Positions 12,529 through 22,765 of a DNA stretch of 64,000 nt are shown one piece after another. The notes under the pieces are model-generated. The model saw only the letters and a list, made by a program, of their open reading frames with translations. It was not told the DNA's origin and ran no database searches. The translations under genes and the position numbers were made by a program. The stretch covers positions 4,563,502-4,627,501 of the forward strand of contig CM037866.1 of the NCBI GenBank assembly GCA_021292105.1, read 5' to 3'. This DNA comes from Anadara kagoshimensis. Its lineage: Eukaryota > Mollusca > Bivalvia > Arcoida > Arcidae. Every line of letters starts with the position of its first letter. Position 1 is the first letter of the stretch.

Positions 12529-12742
12529 CATGCACTACAGAGTTGTCGAAAGTTTAATTTAGCTAACAAAATAGAGTCTTAACCTCGGATATCGAGTTTC
12601 CTAGATATGGTAGCTTGTGGCCAGCAAAGCTGTCAAGAGATAGATATCAGCTGTCGAAGGGCTGTCACGATAGAGCTAGTAAAGAGCTACCTATTCGACA
12701 CTAATCCGATAGCTCAGTATTAACCTTTAGACAGGTCTGTAC
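12529..12742. mobile_element. MITE family P copy
   Basis: Ends 'CACTACAGAGTTGTCGAAAG' and 'CTTTAGACAGGTCTGTACTG' are imperfect inverted repeats. The interior carries 'GCTGTCAAGAGATAG' and 'GGGCTGTCACGATAG'. Confidence 0.75.
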
Positions 12743-12979
12743 TGTATCTATACATGCATATTTAAAAAACCCCTGCATAGATTCTAAATAGTCCCATTTA
12801 CACGGTTGCTCTCCATGCTGATTGTTAATGGGTCTTCGTCAACGTGGAACATCGCCAAGATGAAAAAACGGTTAGGCCAGAGTCAGTTTATTTTCAAAGA
12901 ATGTGTAATAGGTATACTCTTATTAAAATGAAATGCATTTTAAACTGTTTGTCAGGTCAAAATTTATATCTTATAAGTA

Positions 12980-13135
12980 TAACTAGCTAAACAAAAGGTG
13001 CCTACCCTTCCGGAGCACCCGGCCTCATTTCCCTGGTGGAAGTTCGCGTGTCTAGCCTGACTTGTCAGTTTCAAAGTTTTTACTTTGCTTCTGGATTGTG
13101 ATTCGGACATGGATTAGTATGTTTGTTTTTTATTA
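12980..13135 (+). mobile_element. Retroelement tail R, sense orientation
   Basis: Noncoding 3' part only: 'CTTCCGGAGCACCCGGCCTC', 'GCTTCTGGATTGTGATTCGG', 'ATTAGTATGTTTGTTTTT'. The following segment (13,186-13,265) is a separate repeat found inverted at 26,868-26,945. Confidence 0.85.
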
Positions 13136-13554
13136 TCTTACTCAGTCTGTTCTAAATCACTTCTATTTGTATGGGTTCTCTGTAGCGACCACAGGTGGCC
13201 TACTCTTTTTCAAAATCTACAGAGATGTCTTTAGCGCGTTCACTGAGAAGCTGGACCTCGGTTTTGAGTCTTATCCGAAAACTATTCTAGTATTGAGGTT
13301 TTTACAGGTCAAGTGTAAAATATACTTGGAGATAAGCATTGATGTAAATTAACGATTCGATTGAAGATTTTACCACAAAACATGCGCTTTGGAGAATTCA
13401 GCCATTGTGACCCTTTACAAAACGTGAACCAAGTTACCCTATTACTAACAATAGGTATTTAAAAAAAACAACAGAAAATTAAATACCTTGGCCTTAAATA
13501 TAATTTCATGTATTAAATACAACACGTATACACAATTGGACGGTATCTAGGATT

Positions 13555-13900
13555 AAGGGATGCGTAATATTACATTCATAAAGATCAATTGATTAATTTG
13601 TTTTTAAAACTCGTCTCTTAAAGCAATAAATTTGCATGTGTGTTTTGAAGTTTTGAAATGCGGTCAAGCTCAAGATATTTGTGGGGTTTTTGCTTGGAAA
13701 CTTGTGGGATTTTGGGATGCGTAATATCACATATCATAAACCACACGTGGATTGGTGTATATTTCGTTTTTGATTGATTTATTTTTAAAACTAGTCTCTT
13801 AACACCATAAATTTGTGTTTGTGTTTTGAAGTTTCGAAATATGGCCAGGCTCAAGATAGTTGTGTTATTTTTGCTAGGAGACATGTGGATTTAGGGTAAC
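13555..13900. repeat. Tandem duplication, about 185-bp unit
   Basis: 'GGGATGCGTAATATYACAT' and 'TTTAAAACTMGTCTCTTAA' each recur, followed by 'GTGTTTTGAAGTTT' and 'GCTCAAGATA'. This gives two units plus a partial one. Noncoding. Confidence 0.7.
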
Positions 13901-14224
13901 CGTCACATCAAATTCTAGAGTGAATTGCTAGAAATGATCACTTGTGTCGTTTCCGAACTTGTCAACTAAAATATGCCGAACATTAAAGAATACTTATTTG
14001 TGATATACTAAGAAATGAGAATTTGTGCAAGACGTGCAGACTTCGACGGATTCATATAAATTTCCTAAATCTGAATTCAGAGAAAGTGAACAATTTACAT
14101 TTTTGGGACATAAATGGTAATACAAAGTTGGATTACAAATAAAAACAAACATACTAGTCCATGTCCAGAGTAAAATTCCAAAGCACAGAAAAATTGGATA
14201 CAAAGTATTTTTTGAAGAAAACCC

Positions 14225-14515
14225 TTATTTACGCTAATGCATGTATAGTAAAATCGAAATACCGGTAACAAAACAGTTGGTTTTAACGAGGGGTGATTTT
14301 TGACAAATCTTTCACGCTAGAATGCATGCGTATTAAAATCGAAATAATAAGAGTTGGCTGTAACGAAGGGCGATTTTTGACAAATCTTTTACGCTAGAAT
14401 GCATGCGTTGTAAAATCGAAATACCAACAAAAGTTAGTTGTAACGAAGGATGATTTTTGACCAATCTTTTACGCATGCGTATGAAAACCGAGGTAATAAC
14501 AATAAGGCTGTAATT
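14225..14515. repeat. Tandem repeat, about 75-bp unit, 3-4 copies, just upstream of exon 1
   Basis: Units share 'GATTTTTGACAAATCTTT', 'ACGCTAGAATGCATGCG' and 'AAAATCGAAATA'. The array ends about 80 bp before the first coding exon of the DTHD1-like gene, so it falls in its promoter/5'UTR or an upstream intron. Confidence 0.8.
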
Positions 14516-14596
14516 ATAAGGTATGATATGTAAAAGTTTAGTAGCCATTATCAAAATGGATATTATATTTCCAGATCGGAGTCTGAGACGGCCAGT

Positions 14597-14676
14597 ATGA
14601 AGAGTAAGGAAATCTCTAACCAGTGCAATGTAGCCACCGGAACCGGAAAGACCGACATAATGGATGATGAAGCACA
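14597..14676 (+). CDS. DTHD1-like protein, exon 1 (first coding exon seen)
   Basis: The frame begins at an ATG (MKSKEISNQC...) and ends at donor ACA|GTAAGT; exon phase joins the next exon through CA|T. If transcription is spliced from further upstream, the acceptor TTTCCAG at 14,574 would put the exon start at 14,575 and add seven residues (SESETAS). That frame has a stop at 14,531 and no upstream ATG, so I chose this ATG. The segment is short, polar and has no domain. Joined with exons 2-6 it gives 2,052 nt, or 683 codons plus stop. Further 5' exons cannot be excluded. Confidence 0.55.
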
Positions 14677-14689
14677 GTAAGTATTAACA

Positions 14690-15407
14690 CTCATTCCTCA
14701 TTTACAGAAGACTGTCGCCAAATCATTCAACTCAACATACAGATATATAGATGACGATCTGTCTCTTAACAATCCTAAATTTGAAGACTATGTAAATGCC
14801 ATCTATCCTAGTGAGCTAGAAATAAAAGACACGACTGATTCCTTAAGTTCTGCTTCATATTTAGACTTAAACCTGAATTATGACGCAGATGAAAGGCTAC
14901 ATTTGAAACTTGATGACAATCGTAATGACTTCAATTTTTCTATTGTCAACTTTCCTTTTTTATGCAGCAATATACCTGCTTATGGTGCATTTTTTCCCAA
15001 TTAATACGCTATGGTAGAGCTTGTTCCCACTACGGAGACTTTGTACAACGAAGTAGGCTGCTTGCAAATAAATTGTTAACTCAGGGATATTGCATGCATG
15101 GGTTTATCAAGGCCCTCAAAAAGTTTTATGGCCGTCATCACAGTATTGTTGATAAGTTTGATGGCTCTGTGTCCAGGACTGCCCTGGATATATTTGACGT
15201 CTCATAGTTCCATGTTTCTTTCACACAATTTTGATTACACACGTGGCGGGTGTAGCTAGCTAAACAGGAGGTGATTACCCTTCCGGAGCACCCGGCCTCA
15301 CTTCCCTGGTGGAAGTTCACGTGTCTAACCTAACTTGTCAGTTCCAAAGTTTTTACTTTGCTTCTGGATTGTGATTCGGACATGGATTAGTATGTTTGTT
15401 TTTGATT
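14690..15407 (+). pseudogene. Reverse-transcriptase fragment plus 3' tail of retroelement R
   Basis: In frame from about 14,708 it reads KTVAKSFNSTYRYIDDDLSL, which includes the RT motif-C core Y-I-D-D. It continues through SYLDLNLN and DFNFSIVNFPF, then QLIRYGRACSHYGDF and KKFYGRHHSIVDKFD, to a stop at about 15,207. A frame change lies near 14,995 (TTTTTTCCC), so the copy is broken. The noncoding tail ends TTTGTTTTTGATT with no poly(A). The RT clade is uncertain. The fragment starts only about 15 nt inside the intron that follows exon 1. Confidence 0.8.
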
Positions 15408-15951
15408 ACAAACTTTAGTAGAACTCATTCTCAGTAAATATCATCTAAATGATAGTTTGCGACCTGGAATCATCTGTCTTGAGTTGTAACGAGTGTTATC
15501 ACAATACGATTTGTCAGAGAGGTATTTTTTCAAAAAGACTTAAGGGTAAAACACCTTTACATCGATATTTTTGCATTCATGTGATGTTTAATATAAACCA
15601 CTAAGTCTTTAACAATTAGGTCATTTTGACTCTTTCTTCAATGGACACTTACAATGGTTCTTCTAAAATTGAACTTAACATAAAGCTTCTCGCTCGAAAA
15701 TCATTCCGCTCTATTCTGATTCTTGGCCACGGCACCATCGATGTCCGGTCGTATGTATAAAGGGAGATAATTCCCCAATTTATCTAGGTCATGTGATGTC
15801 AGAAGGCATACCAATCAAGTTTATTACTTTTCAAGCTCATAAATGATTTTAGAAATTAATTCTTGTTTTTTGCGTTTTGTTACATATGGTATTGCTTGGA
15901 CCAAATACGTGTATTTCTATAAAATAATAATGGTCTTCTATTATTTTTCAG
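15408..15951. other. Intron 1 remainder, no element recognised
   Basis: Between the retroelement end and the acceptor of exon 2. Ordinary AT-rich intron sequence; no repeat or ORF recognised. Confidence 0.5.
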
Positions 15952-16288
15952 TTTAAAAGTTAGCTATTCACCAGGAAAGAAGGGAGGTAATTTTGGACTT
16001 CCACTAGGCGCCAAACTGACCGTGCCTGATGGTTTATTCGGAAAGAAGGATAGTATAACATGCCAGGTGGCGCCAGTTTCTCAAAGATGGCGAAACTGTC
16101 CGGTTTTACCATCTTATGAACATATGACAAGTGAAATTTTTAGTTTGACTTCGACATTACATCCGCTAAAGAAGGCAGTAATACTGCAGATACCTTACTA
16201 TAAAATAAATAAGGAGTTTAATGAAGTTAATGTGAAAGGCATATGGAAAGATGAAAATGAATGGGTAAATGTAGGATTCTTAAACAAG
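15952..16288 (+). CDS. DTHD1-like protein, exon 2: ZU5 domain
   Basis: Acceptor TTATTTTTCAG|TTTAAAAG and donor AAG|GTAAAT; 337 nt completing the split His codon and ending in phase 0. The translation carries the ZU5 pattern: a glycine-rich entry (GKKGGNFGLPLGAKLTVPDG), then a beta-rich stretch (DSITCQVAP), and closing LHPLKKAVILQIPYY. ZU5 domains in UNC5, ankyrin and PIDD proteins are beta-sandwich interaction modules next to UPA and death domains, and death-domain exons follow downstream here. The exon is enclosed by an inverted pair of retroelement copies (14,966-15,407 and 16,319-16,762). Confidence 0.85.
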
Positions 16289-16318
16289 GTAAATATTTAA
16301 CAAAATATGAATTTATAT

Positions 16319-16762
16319 AATCAAAAACAAACATACTAATCCATGTCCGAATTACAATCCAGAAGCAAAGTAAAAACACTTTGGAACTGACAAATTAGGT
16401 TAGACACGTGAACTTCCACCAGGGAAGTGAGGCCGGTGCTCCGGAAGAGTAAGCACCTCCTGTTTAGCTAGCTACACCCGCCACGTGTTAAATCAAAATT
16501 GTGTGAAAGGAACATGGAACTATGAGACGTCAAATAAATCCAGGACAATCCTGGACACAAAGACATCAAACTTATCAACAATACTGGGATAACAGCCATA
16601 AAACTTTTTGAGGGCCTTGATAAGCCTAGGCTTGCAATATCCTTGAATCAACAATTAATTTGCAAGCAGCCTACTTCGTTGTACAAAGTCCCCGTAGTGG
16701 GAACAAGCTCTACCATAGCGTATTAATTGGGAAACAAATATACCATAAGCAGGAGAAGCAGA
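16319..16762 (-). pseudogene. Retroelement R copy with RT C-terminal coding, inverted
   Basis: On the - strand it reads SASPAYGIFVSQLIRYGRAC and continues into the LKKFYG segment and the FDVS stop, then the noncoding tail. It looks roughly 90% identical by eye to the + copy at 14,966-15,407 but in opposite orientation. Stop codons and substitutions break it. Its 3' end begins just 31 nt after the donor of exon 2. Confidence 0.85.
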
Positions 16763-16878
16763 TACATTGGATTGTCTAGAAATGTCGTTGATAATGCTAT
16801 AACTTCCACTGCGTATATATATATAGCAACTCGAATAACGCACGCTTCTTTTGACGGAATGGTATATACGAGTAGCAC

Positions 16879-16975
16879 TGAGTTGAGTTGAGTCATGGTG
16901 TTTAATGTCCCTATTAAGTATATGTCACTAAGATTCTTAATTAGGACGTAAAACACCATTATTCAAATCTAACTC
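16879..16975. repeat. SINE-tail inverted repeat (hairpin)
   Basis: 'GAGTTGAGTCATGGTGTTTA' is followed 30 nt later by 'GACGTAAAACACCATTATTC', the complement of the same family-A SINE tail. Two tails therefore face each other with no body left. Confidence 0.65.
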
Positions 16976-17309
16976 TCTGAATTTGTACCCGGGTATATTA
17001 GTGGTCTTCGTAATTTGACGCCACAGACGTTACATTGCCCCTGTATTCTAAAATCTCAAACTAAAGTTTGTCATTTAACATGTCATGTTGTTGTGTTTAT
17101 AGTTATCATGGTTATTCTCTTGAAACGAATGTATACATCCCACTATATTGTGTTTATATCACTCATTAGTTATTCTGAATTTTTTATGGTCTTATGATTG
17201 AATTTTCAAATTAATTTCAATTCAGAAATAAAATGAAAAAATCATTATAAATTTATAGACTGGTTGCATATCAAGTTTTTCATTTAATTTTGCACTTGAT
17301 GTACATAGA

Positions 17310-17793
17310 TACAGTACAGATCTGTCTAAAGTTAAACACTGAGCTAAATGGAAAAAAATCAAAGCTCAACTACCAAGTGGCCTTGATATAGATAGCTTGT
17401 GACAAAAATGAGAAAAAAAAAAAAAACACATCGAGAGATAGCAGCTGCCGAAAAGCTGGCAAGAGATAGTTATAGAGGGACAGAGAGGGGTTGGTGATTC
17501 AAGCTGTGCCAGAGATAGTTATAGAGGGACAGAGAGGGGTTGGTGAGTCAAGCTGTGCCAGAGATAGTTATAGAGGGACAGAGAGGGGTTGGTGATTCAA
17601 GCTGTGCCAGAGATAGTTATAGAGGGACAGAGAGGGGTTGGTGATTCAAGCTGTGCCAGAGATAGTTATAGAGGGACAGAGAGGGGTTGGTGAGTCAAGC
17701 TGTGCCAGAGATATTTATAGAGGGACAGAGAGGGGTTGGTGTATCTGCTCTAATTCGTTAGTTAAGTGTTTAACTTTGGACATGCCTGTATTT
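17310..17793. mobile_element. MITE family P copy with internal 49-bp array
   Basis: Left end 'CAGTACAGATCTGTCTAAAG', right end 'CTTTGGACATGCCTGTATTT'. Inside, a 49-bp unit (starting GAGATAGTTATAGAGGGACA) is repeated six times at 17,463, 17,512, 17,561, 17,610, 17,659 and 17,708, nearly identical between copies. The rest of the element is diverged, so the array is recent. Confidence 0.9.
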
Positions 17794-17917
17794 TAATCTG
17801 CTATATTTTGTATAATAATACATAGAATAAATTATTCAGTCACTATTCAAAATCTATTATTGGGAATTTCTTTTAATATATAGGCAAGGACACAATGGTG
17901 ACAATTTGAAATCTGAT

Positions 17918-18552
17918 ACAGTACAAACCTATCGATTCAGTACCAACTCGTTGGCATATCGTTAAACTTTCGACAGGTCTTTACGGTGGATTGGCAAGGA
18001 CACGATGTTGCCAATTTGAAATTTGATACAATACAGACCCATGGATTAGGCACTGGCTTATTGTTAATCTTTAGAAGGTCTACACTGTACAAGGGCTAGG
18101 ACACGATATTGACAGGCCTGTCGACTCGTTGGCTAATTGATTCAGTACAAACTCGTAGGCTGATTGTTAAACTTTTGACAGACCTGGACTGTGTACAGGC
18201 AAGGACATGATATTGACAATTTGAAAACTGATACTTATGTAGGTCTACATAAATAAAAATCGAAAAAAACATGTTTCATGATGAATAAAAATGGCAGATC
18301 TATAGCCCTCTCAGGTTCACTATTGAAACTTGAATGGTTATTGTGAAGGATAAAACAGATTACGTACAGATATGTCGAAAGTTCAACACTAAGCTAAAAA
18401 ATAACTTATCTCAGCTCTTGGTAGCTATATCGCTACCGCTGCTTTCCATCTTTCGGCAGCTCTTCAGTCAATTGCTATCCATATCTTTAGCACACTAGAC
18501 AGCCGAATTTCGACCCTTTTTGTTACCTGCTAAACTTTGAACAGGTCTGCAG
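17918..18552. mobile_element. Fragments and one copy of MITE family P
   Basis: Several partial ends at 17,918-18,200 ('GACAATTTGAAATCTGATAC' recurs three times beside 'TAAACTTTCGACAGGTCT'-like ends), then a fuller copy at 18,362-18,552. This lies in intron 2 of the DTHD1-like gene. Confidence 0.6.
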
Positions 18553-19044
18553 TGTACAATATAATTCTATATCCCTTATTGAATTATGTCTTGTCAAATT
18601 CGCAGTATAATTATCAAATTATACAGTCAAAAACTTGTTTAAAAAAATCAAGGATTTTTTAATTATCTAGTCTTAAAATACAAAATTTTACCTTTAAAAT
18701 TTGAAAATAAACCACTTTGTGAGGGTCAGGCTTTGTGTTGAAGATATTTTTGGCCATGTTTTGACCTTGCTTATTCAGTAATTACAGGGAAAACTCAAAT
18801 TTATATACTCGAAAGTAAAACGGTGAACTGGCAAAAAGGAATAGAATTTCACTTGCCTGCACATTTAAATAATTATTGGATAATGCATGAGAATAGATAA
18901 TGTTTAAACTAATGGAGTCGAGGTTCTGGTTCCGAATGACTAAAATATTAATAGTTATTGGCCGAAAATCTGCTCAGATAGCTGCTGAAAAAATTGTCAA
19001 AATGTAGCTTAAGATGTGTTGAGATGAACTGTCGATTTCAGTCT

Positions 19045-19300
19045 TATTGTTCACCGTACATACCTGTCGAAAATTTAGCAATAAGCTAGCTAATTAATGC
19101 CAAATCGACAGGTCATCTTCTTAGCCATACATCGATACCTTTTTAGCAGCTTTTATCTTTCTCGATACCCTTTTAGAAGCTGTTATCTTTCTCTCGACAG
19201 CTCTTTATCTACCGGCTATCCATATCTCTGTCAATCGGCCGCCTAGCTTCGACTCCGAGTCATTTTCGTTAGCTCAATGTTAAACGTTCGACAGGGCTAT
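19045..19300. mobile_element. MITE family P body feeding the 35-bp array
   Basis: Left end 'CGTACATACCTGTCGAAAAT' at 19,049; interior 'CTCTCGACAGCTCTTTATC'; the right end at about 19,268 is the first unit of the tandem array that follows. Confidence 0.75.
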
Positions 19301-20142
19301 ACTTTAGCTTAGTGTAAAATTTTCGACAGGTCTGTACTTTAGCTTAGTGTTAAACGTTCGACAGGGCTATACTTGAGCTTAGTGTAAAATTTTCGACAGG
19401 TCTGTACTTTAGCTTAGTGTTAAACGTTCGACAGGGCTGAACTTTTGCTTAGTGTAAAACTTTCGACAGGTCCGTACTTTAGCTCAATGTTAAACTTTCG
19501 ACAGGTCTGTACTTTAGCTTAGTGTAAAACTTTTGACGGGTCTGTACTTTAGCTTAGTGTAAAACTTTCGACAGGTCTGTACTTTAGCTTAGTGTTAAAC
19601 GTTCGACGGGTCTGTACTTTAGCTCAATGTTAAACTTTCGACAGGTCTGTACTTTAGCTTAGTGTAAAACTTTTGACGGGTCTGTACTTTAGCTCAATGT
19701 TAAACTTTCGACAGGTCTGTACTTTAGCTTAGTGTAAAACTTTTGACGGGTCTGTACTTTAGGTCAATGTTAAACTTTCGACAGTTCTGTACTTTAGCTT
19801 AGTGTTAAACTTTCGACAGGTCTGTACTTTAGTATAGTGTAAAACTTTCGACAGGTCTGTACTTTAGTATAGTGTAAAACTTTCGACAGGTCTGTACTGT
19901 AACTTAGTGTTAAACTTTCGACAGTTCTGTACTTTAGCTTAGTGTTTAACTTTCGACAGGTCTGTACTTTAGCTCAATGTTAAACTTTCGACAGGTCTGT
20001 ACTTTAGCTTAGTGTAAAACTTTTGACGGGTCTGTACTTTAGGTCAATGTTAAACTTTCGACAGGTCTGTACTTTAGCTTAGTGTTAAACTTTCGACAGG
20101 GCTGTAATGTAGCTTAGTGTTAAATTTTAGACATGTCTCTAC
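19267..20142. repeat. Satellite array, about 35-bp unit, about 25 copies, from a MITE terminus
   Basis: The unit is 'TTAGCTTAGTGTTAAACTTT' followed by 'CGACAGGTCTGTACT', which is the right terminal inverted repeat of family P. Variants alternate AGCTTAGTGTAAAAC and AGCTCAATGTTAAAC, and TTCGACAGG and TTTGACGGG, implying amplification of a two-unit block. Not a CRISPR: there are no unique spacers. Confidence 0.95.
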
Positions 20143-20240
20143 GTATACTGTTTTGTTGGTTTAGAATTTAATCCCCAGATTATAAATTAACTCACACCGA
20201 CTGTAAACTCATTATACATGCATGATACGAAATATGAAAC

Positions 20241-20430
20241 TACCAATATTTTAATTAAAACTATTTAAATTAACATCCATTGTGATATTGTTGTCTTTCG
20301 GGGGTCAAAAGGTGGCATCTGTAAAAACTTATTATCAGTTAAATAATGTTTATGTGTATTCAATCGATAGCAAGCTCCGACTGAGTTCATTACCCGGGCA
20401 TTACTACCATGGTTGCTCTCTAAAACCCTC
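20241..20430. repeat. Direct duplication, copy 1 (copy 2 at 21,291-21,455)
   Basis: Shared segments include 'GGGGTCAAAAG', 'TGGCATCTGTAAAAACTTAT' and 'TATCAGTTAAATAATG', then 'CCGGGCATTACTA'. The two copies are about 1.05 kb apart in the same orientation. Confidence 0.8.
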
Positions 20431-20432
20431 GG

Positions 20433-20650
20433 CATTACGAAATGAAAATCACGGTTCTTTCGGATGGGAACTTTAATTAAACGAGGTCCCGTGTCACTGT
20501 AGGGTTGGCACGATAAAAAACCTTGTTGTATAATGTCATCAGCGCATCGCACAGGCAAAATTTCTACACCTTCGCAAATGGCTGGCGACGTCTCGATATA
20601 AGTGAAATAATCTTTACTGGGACATTAAACACCATTACTCAACTCTACCC
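20433..20650 (+). mobile_element. SINE family A, 5'-truncated
   Basis: Starts within the body ('CGGCATTACGAAATGAAAAT', 'CGAGGTCCCGTGTCACTG') and ends in the tail 'GATATAAGTGAAATAAT' and 'AACACCATTACTCAACTC'. The tRNA head is missing. Confidence 0.85.
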
Positions 20651-20689
20651 ACAAAGGTATTATGGTGTCTAAGTGCACATTTTTTTCTC

Positions 20690-21150
20690 TTGTCGTCATT
20701 TCCGGAACAAGTGTAGAATTTATGTAGATAGAGAAAGTGAAAAACTAAACTTGTTTTCTATGCTTTTTTCCAGATATAGCGTTAAATCTGAAAATGTGCG
20801 TGCCCTCGCACACTTAAATGGAAATTCAGTTGTTTTTATGCTATTTCCCAGAGTATAGGTTAAATTTTGCGTCAATTTATTTTTGCAAGAATATCTGCAA
20901 ACCTTGTAGGAGACGTCGAATTTTGGACGGAATAATTGCAAGTGAAAAATGTTGATATATATTCTCGAAAAAAAGAATTCGTCTTTTTTTTCGCGAATTG
21001 ACGCTAAAATAAATCAAATGCGAATTTTTTTAGGTTTACATGTGAATAGAAAAAGTGACTTCGCACACAAAGACCATGTTCGCGATTTTTTTAATTTCGC
21101 GTCATCTTTCTCTTGCAAATCGACGCGAAAATAAGTAGAACGCGAAAATT
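20690..21150. repeat. Cryptic repeat rich in 'TTCGCG'/'CGCGAA' words
   Basis: Degenerate units with TTTTTCGCGAATTGACGC, TTCGCGTCATC and AAATCGACGCGAAAATAAG recur on both strands. No gene. The 60-70 aa open frames are shadows. Confidence 0.45.
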
Positions 21151-21290
21151 CCTCAGTTATAGTACATAGATACCAACCCACGACAACTATAAAGGCATTT
21201 CAAAATTAAATATACACGAATGAACACTGCCGTAGAAGAAATACGAAACCCCCAGTATTTCCATTAAATCAAAAACAAACCTACCAAATT

Positions 21291-21455
21291 AAACTAATAA
21301 TATTTTATTTAACATCCATTATAATATATTGTTTTTTCTGGGGTCAAAAGTTGGCATCTGTAAAAACTTATTATCAGTTAAATAATGCTTCTTCATTCAA
21401 TCAATGACAAACTGCGACCGGGTTCATCATCCGGGCATTACTAATATGGCTGCCG
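21291..21455. repeat. Direct duplication, copy 2
   Basis: Second copy of the 20,241-20,430 segment. It lacks the downstream SINE. Confidence 0.75.
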
Positions 21456-21689
21456 TCTTAAGATTCAAAATCATCTACCGTGATCTATTTATCTAATTAT
21501 ATCAAACAATATTGCAATTATCTTTCGTGTATAACAATTTTGGGTCAATTTAAATTTTAATTATGATTTGTCATGCTTGTGTATATATGTATTTTTATTT
21601 ACAATCACCCATATTATCTCCTACTGGGTGGCTGAATGAATTAAAGCGCGCTTACAAGTCTAAGCGACTCTAAAGTCTAGACAATCAAA

Positions 21690-21950
21690 AATTATATGGC
21701 CGTCATCACAATATTGTTTATAAGTATGATGTCTCTGTATCCAAAATTACGCTGGATATGTTCCTTTTATTCCAAATTTTATTGCAAACGTGGCGGATGT
21801 AGCTAGCTAAACGTGATATGCTTACACTTCCGAAGCTCCCGGTCTCACTTCTCTGGTGGAAGTGTACGTGCTTAACCTAATCTGCCAGCTTCAGTTTTTA
21901 CATTGCTTTTGGATTTTGGTTTGGACACGGATAAGTATATTAATTATTTG
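21690..21950 (+). mobile_element. Retroelement tail R, diverged
   Basis: 'TATATGGCCGTCATCACAAT' (end of the RT frame), 'GTAGCTAGCTAAACGTGATA' and 'ATTGCTTTTGGATTTTGGTT' match family R in order but with many substitutions, so this is an older copy. Confidence 0.75.
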
Positions 21951-22765
21951 CTTTTTATTCACATCCCACTTATCGAAAAAAAAAAAACCCCAAGAAAGTG
22001 TTTCATTTCGCTTGCCGAAGTTTGAAGCTTTCTCCCGATTTCTGCTCGCAGCAATGTACAGCTTTGCAATAAATTACTTTAACCACACCACTACTTAATT
22101 CTTGTCTCACAATGCATGTAATTTTTGTCGTGTTGTCTTGTTTTGCCGTTTTTATTACACGTATAAGCTTCTATAGTGGTGTGTTATCGGTTGTGTTAGG
22201 TCTTACCAAGTGCATATTTTGTAGTTCTAAATTTCTGTTGGTCCTTTGGATATTTCTCAACATCTTGAAAAATTTGGTTTTACAATTTTGGTCCAAGCAC
22301 TGCTGATGAGAAAATGCATTCCGAAACGGCCGTCTAGTGCTGTAAAATTAAAACTGGTATGATATGTAATTTTGCCTATTTTAATCTTTTATGAATAAGG
22401 TAAACATGTTGAGCGTTTATATACTGACCGGTATAAATAAGACATATTTAAAATATTTGTCCACCAGTTAAAAAAAGGTAAGATAAGTACAATCGTAAAG
22501 GCTGTATAAATATACTTGAACCATCCCACTATTTTTACAGCTAGTGGTGACATAAAAGATAAAGTCACAAACTAAACAATAAACATTGCTTCAAAGTACA
22601 TGTGTACTTGAGTTAGCCATTGTGCCACTGTGACCCCAAAATATCAAACGTATGCAACTTTAACGGTCGTTTTCAGGGGACGTAACCCTTGAAATCAAAA
22701 CAATGTAAACCCCAACAATATACTAATGATTTGACATGTTCCGCATTTATCATTATACTTTGAAT

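Noticed and set aside
13062-13352. A 96-codon + frame
   Set aside because: It spans a retroelement tail and a second repeat; content is hydrophobic low-complexity without a family.
19267-20142. CRISPR-like look of the regular array
   Set aside because: Units are contiguous with no unique spacers, match a MITE end, and sit in a eukaryotic intron.
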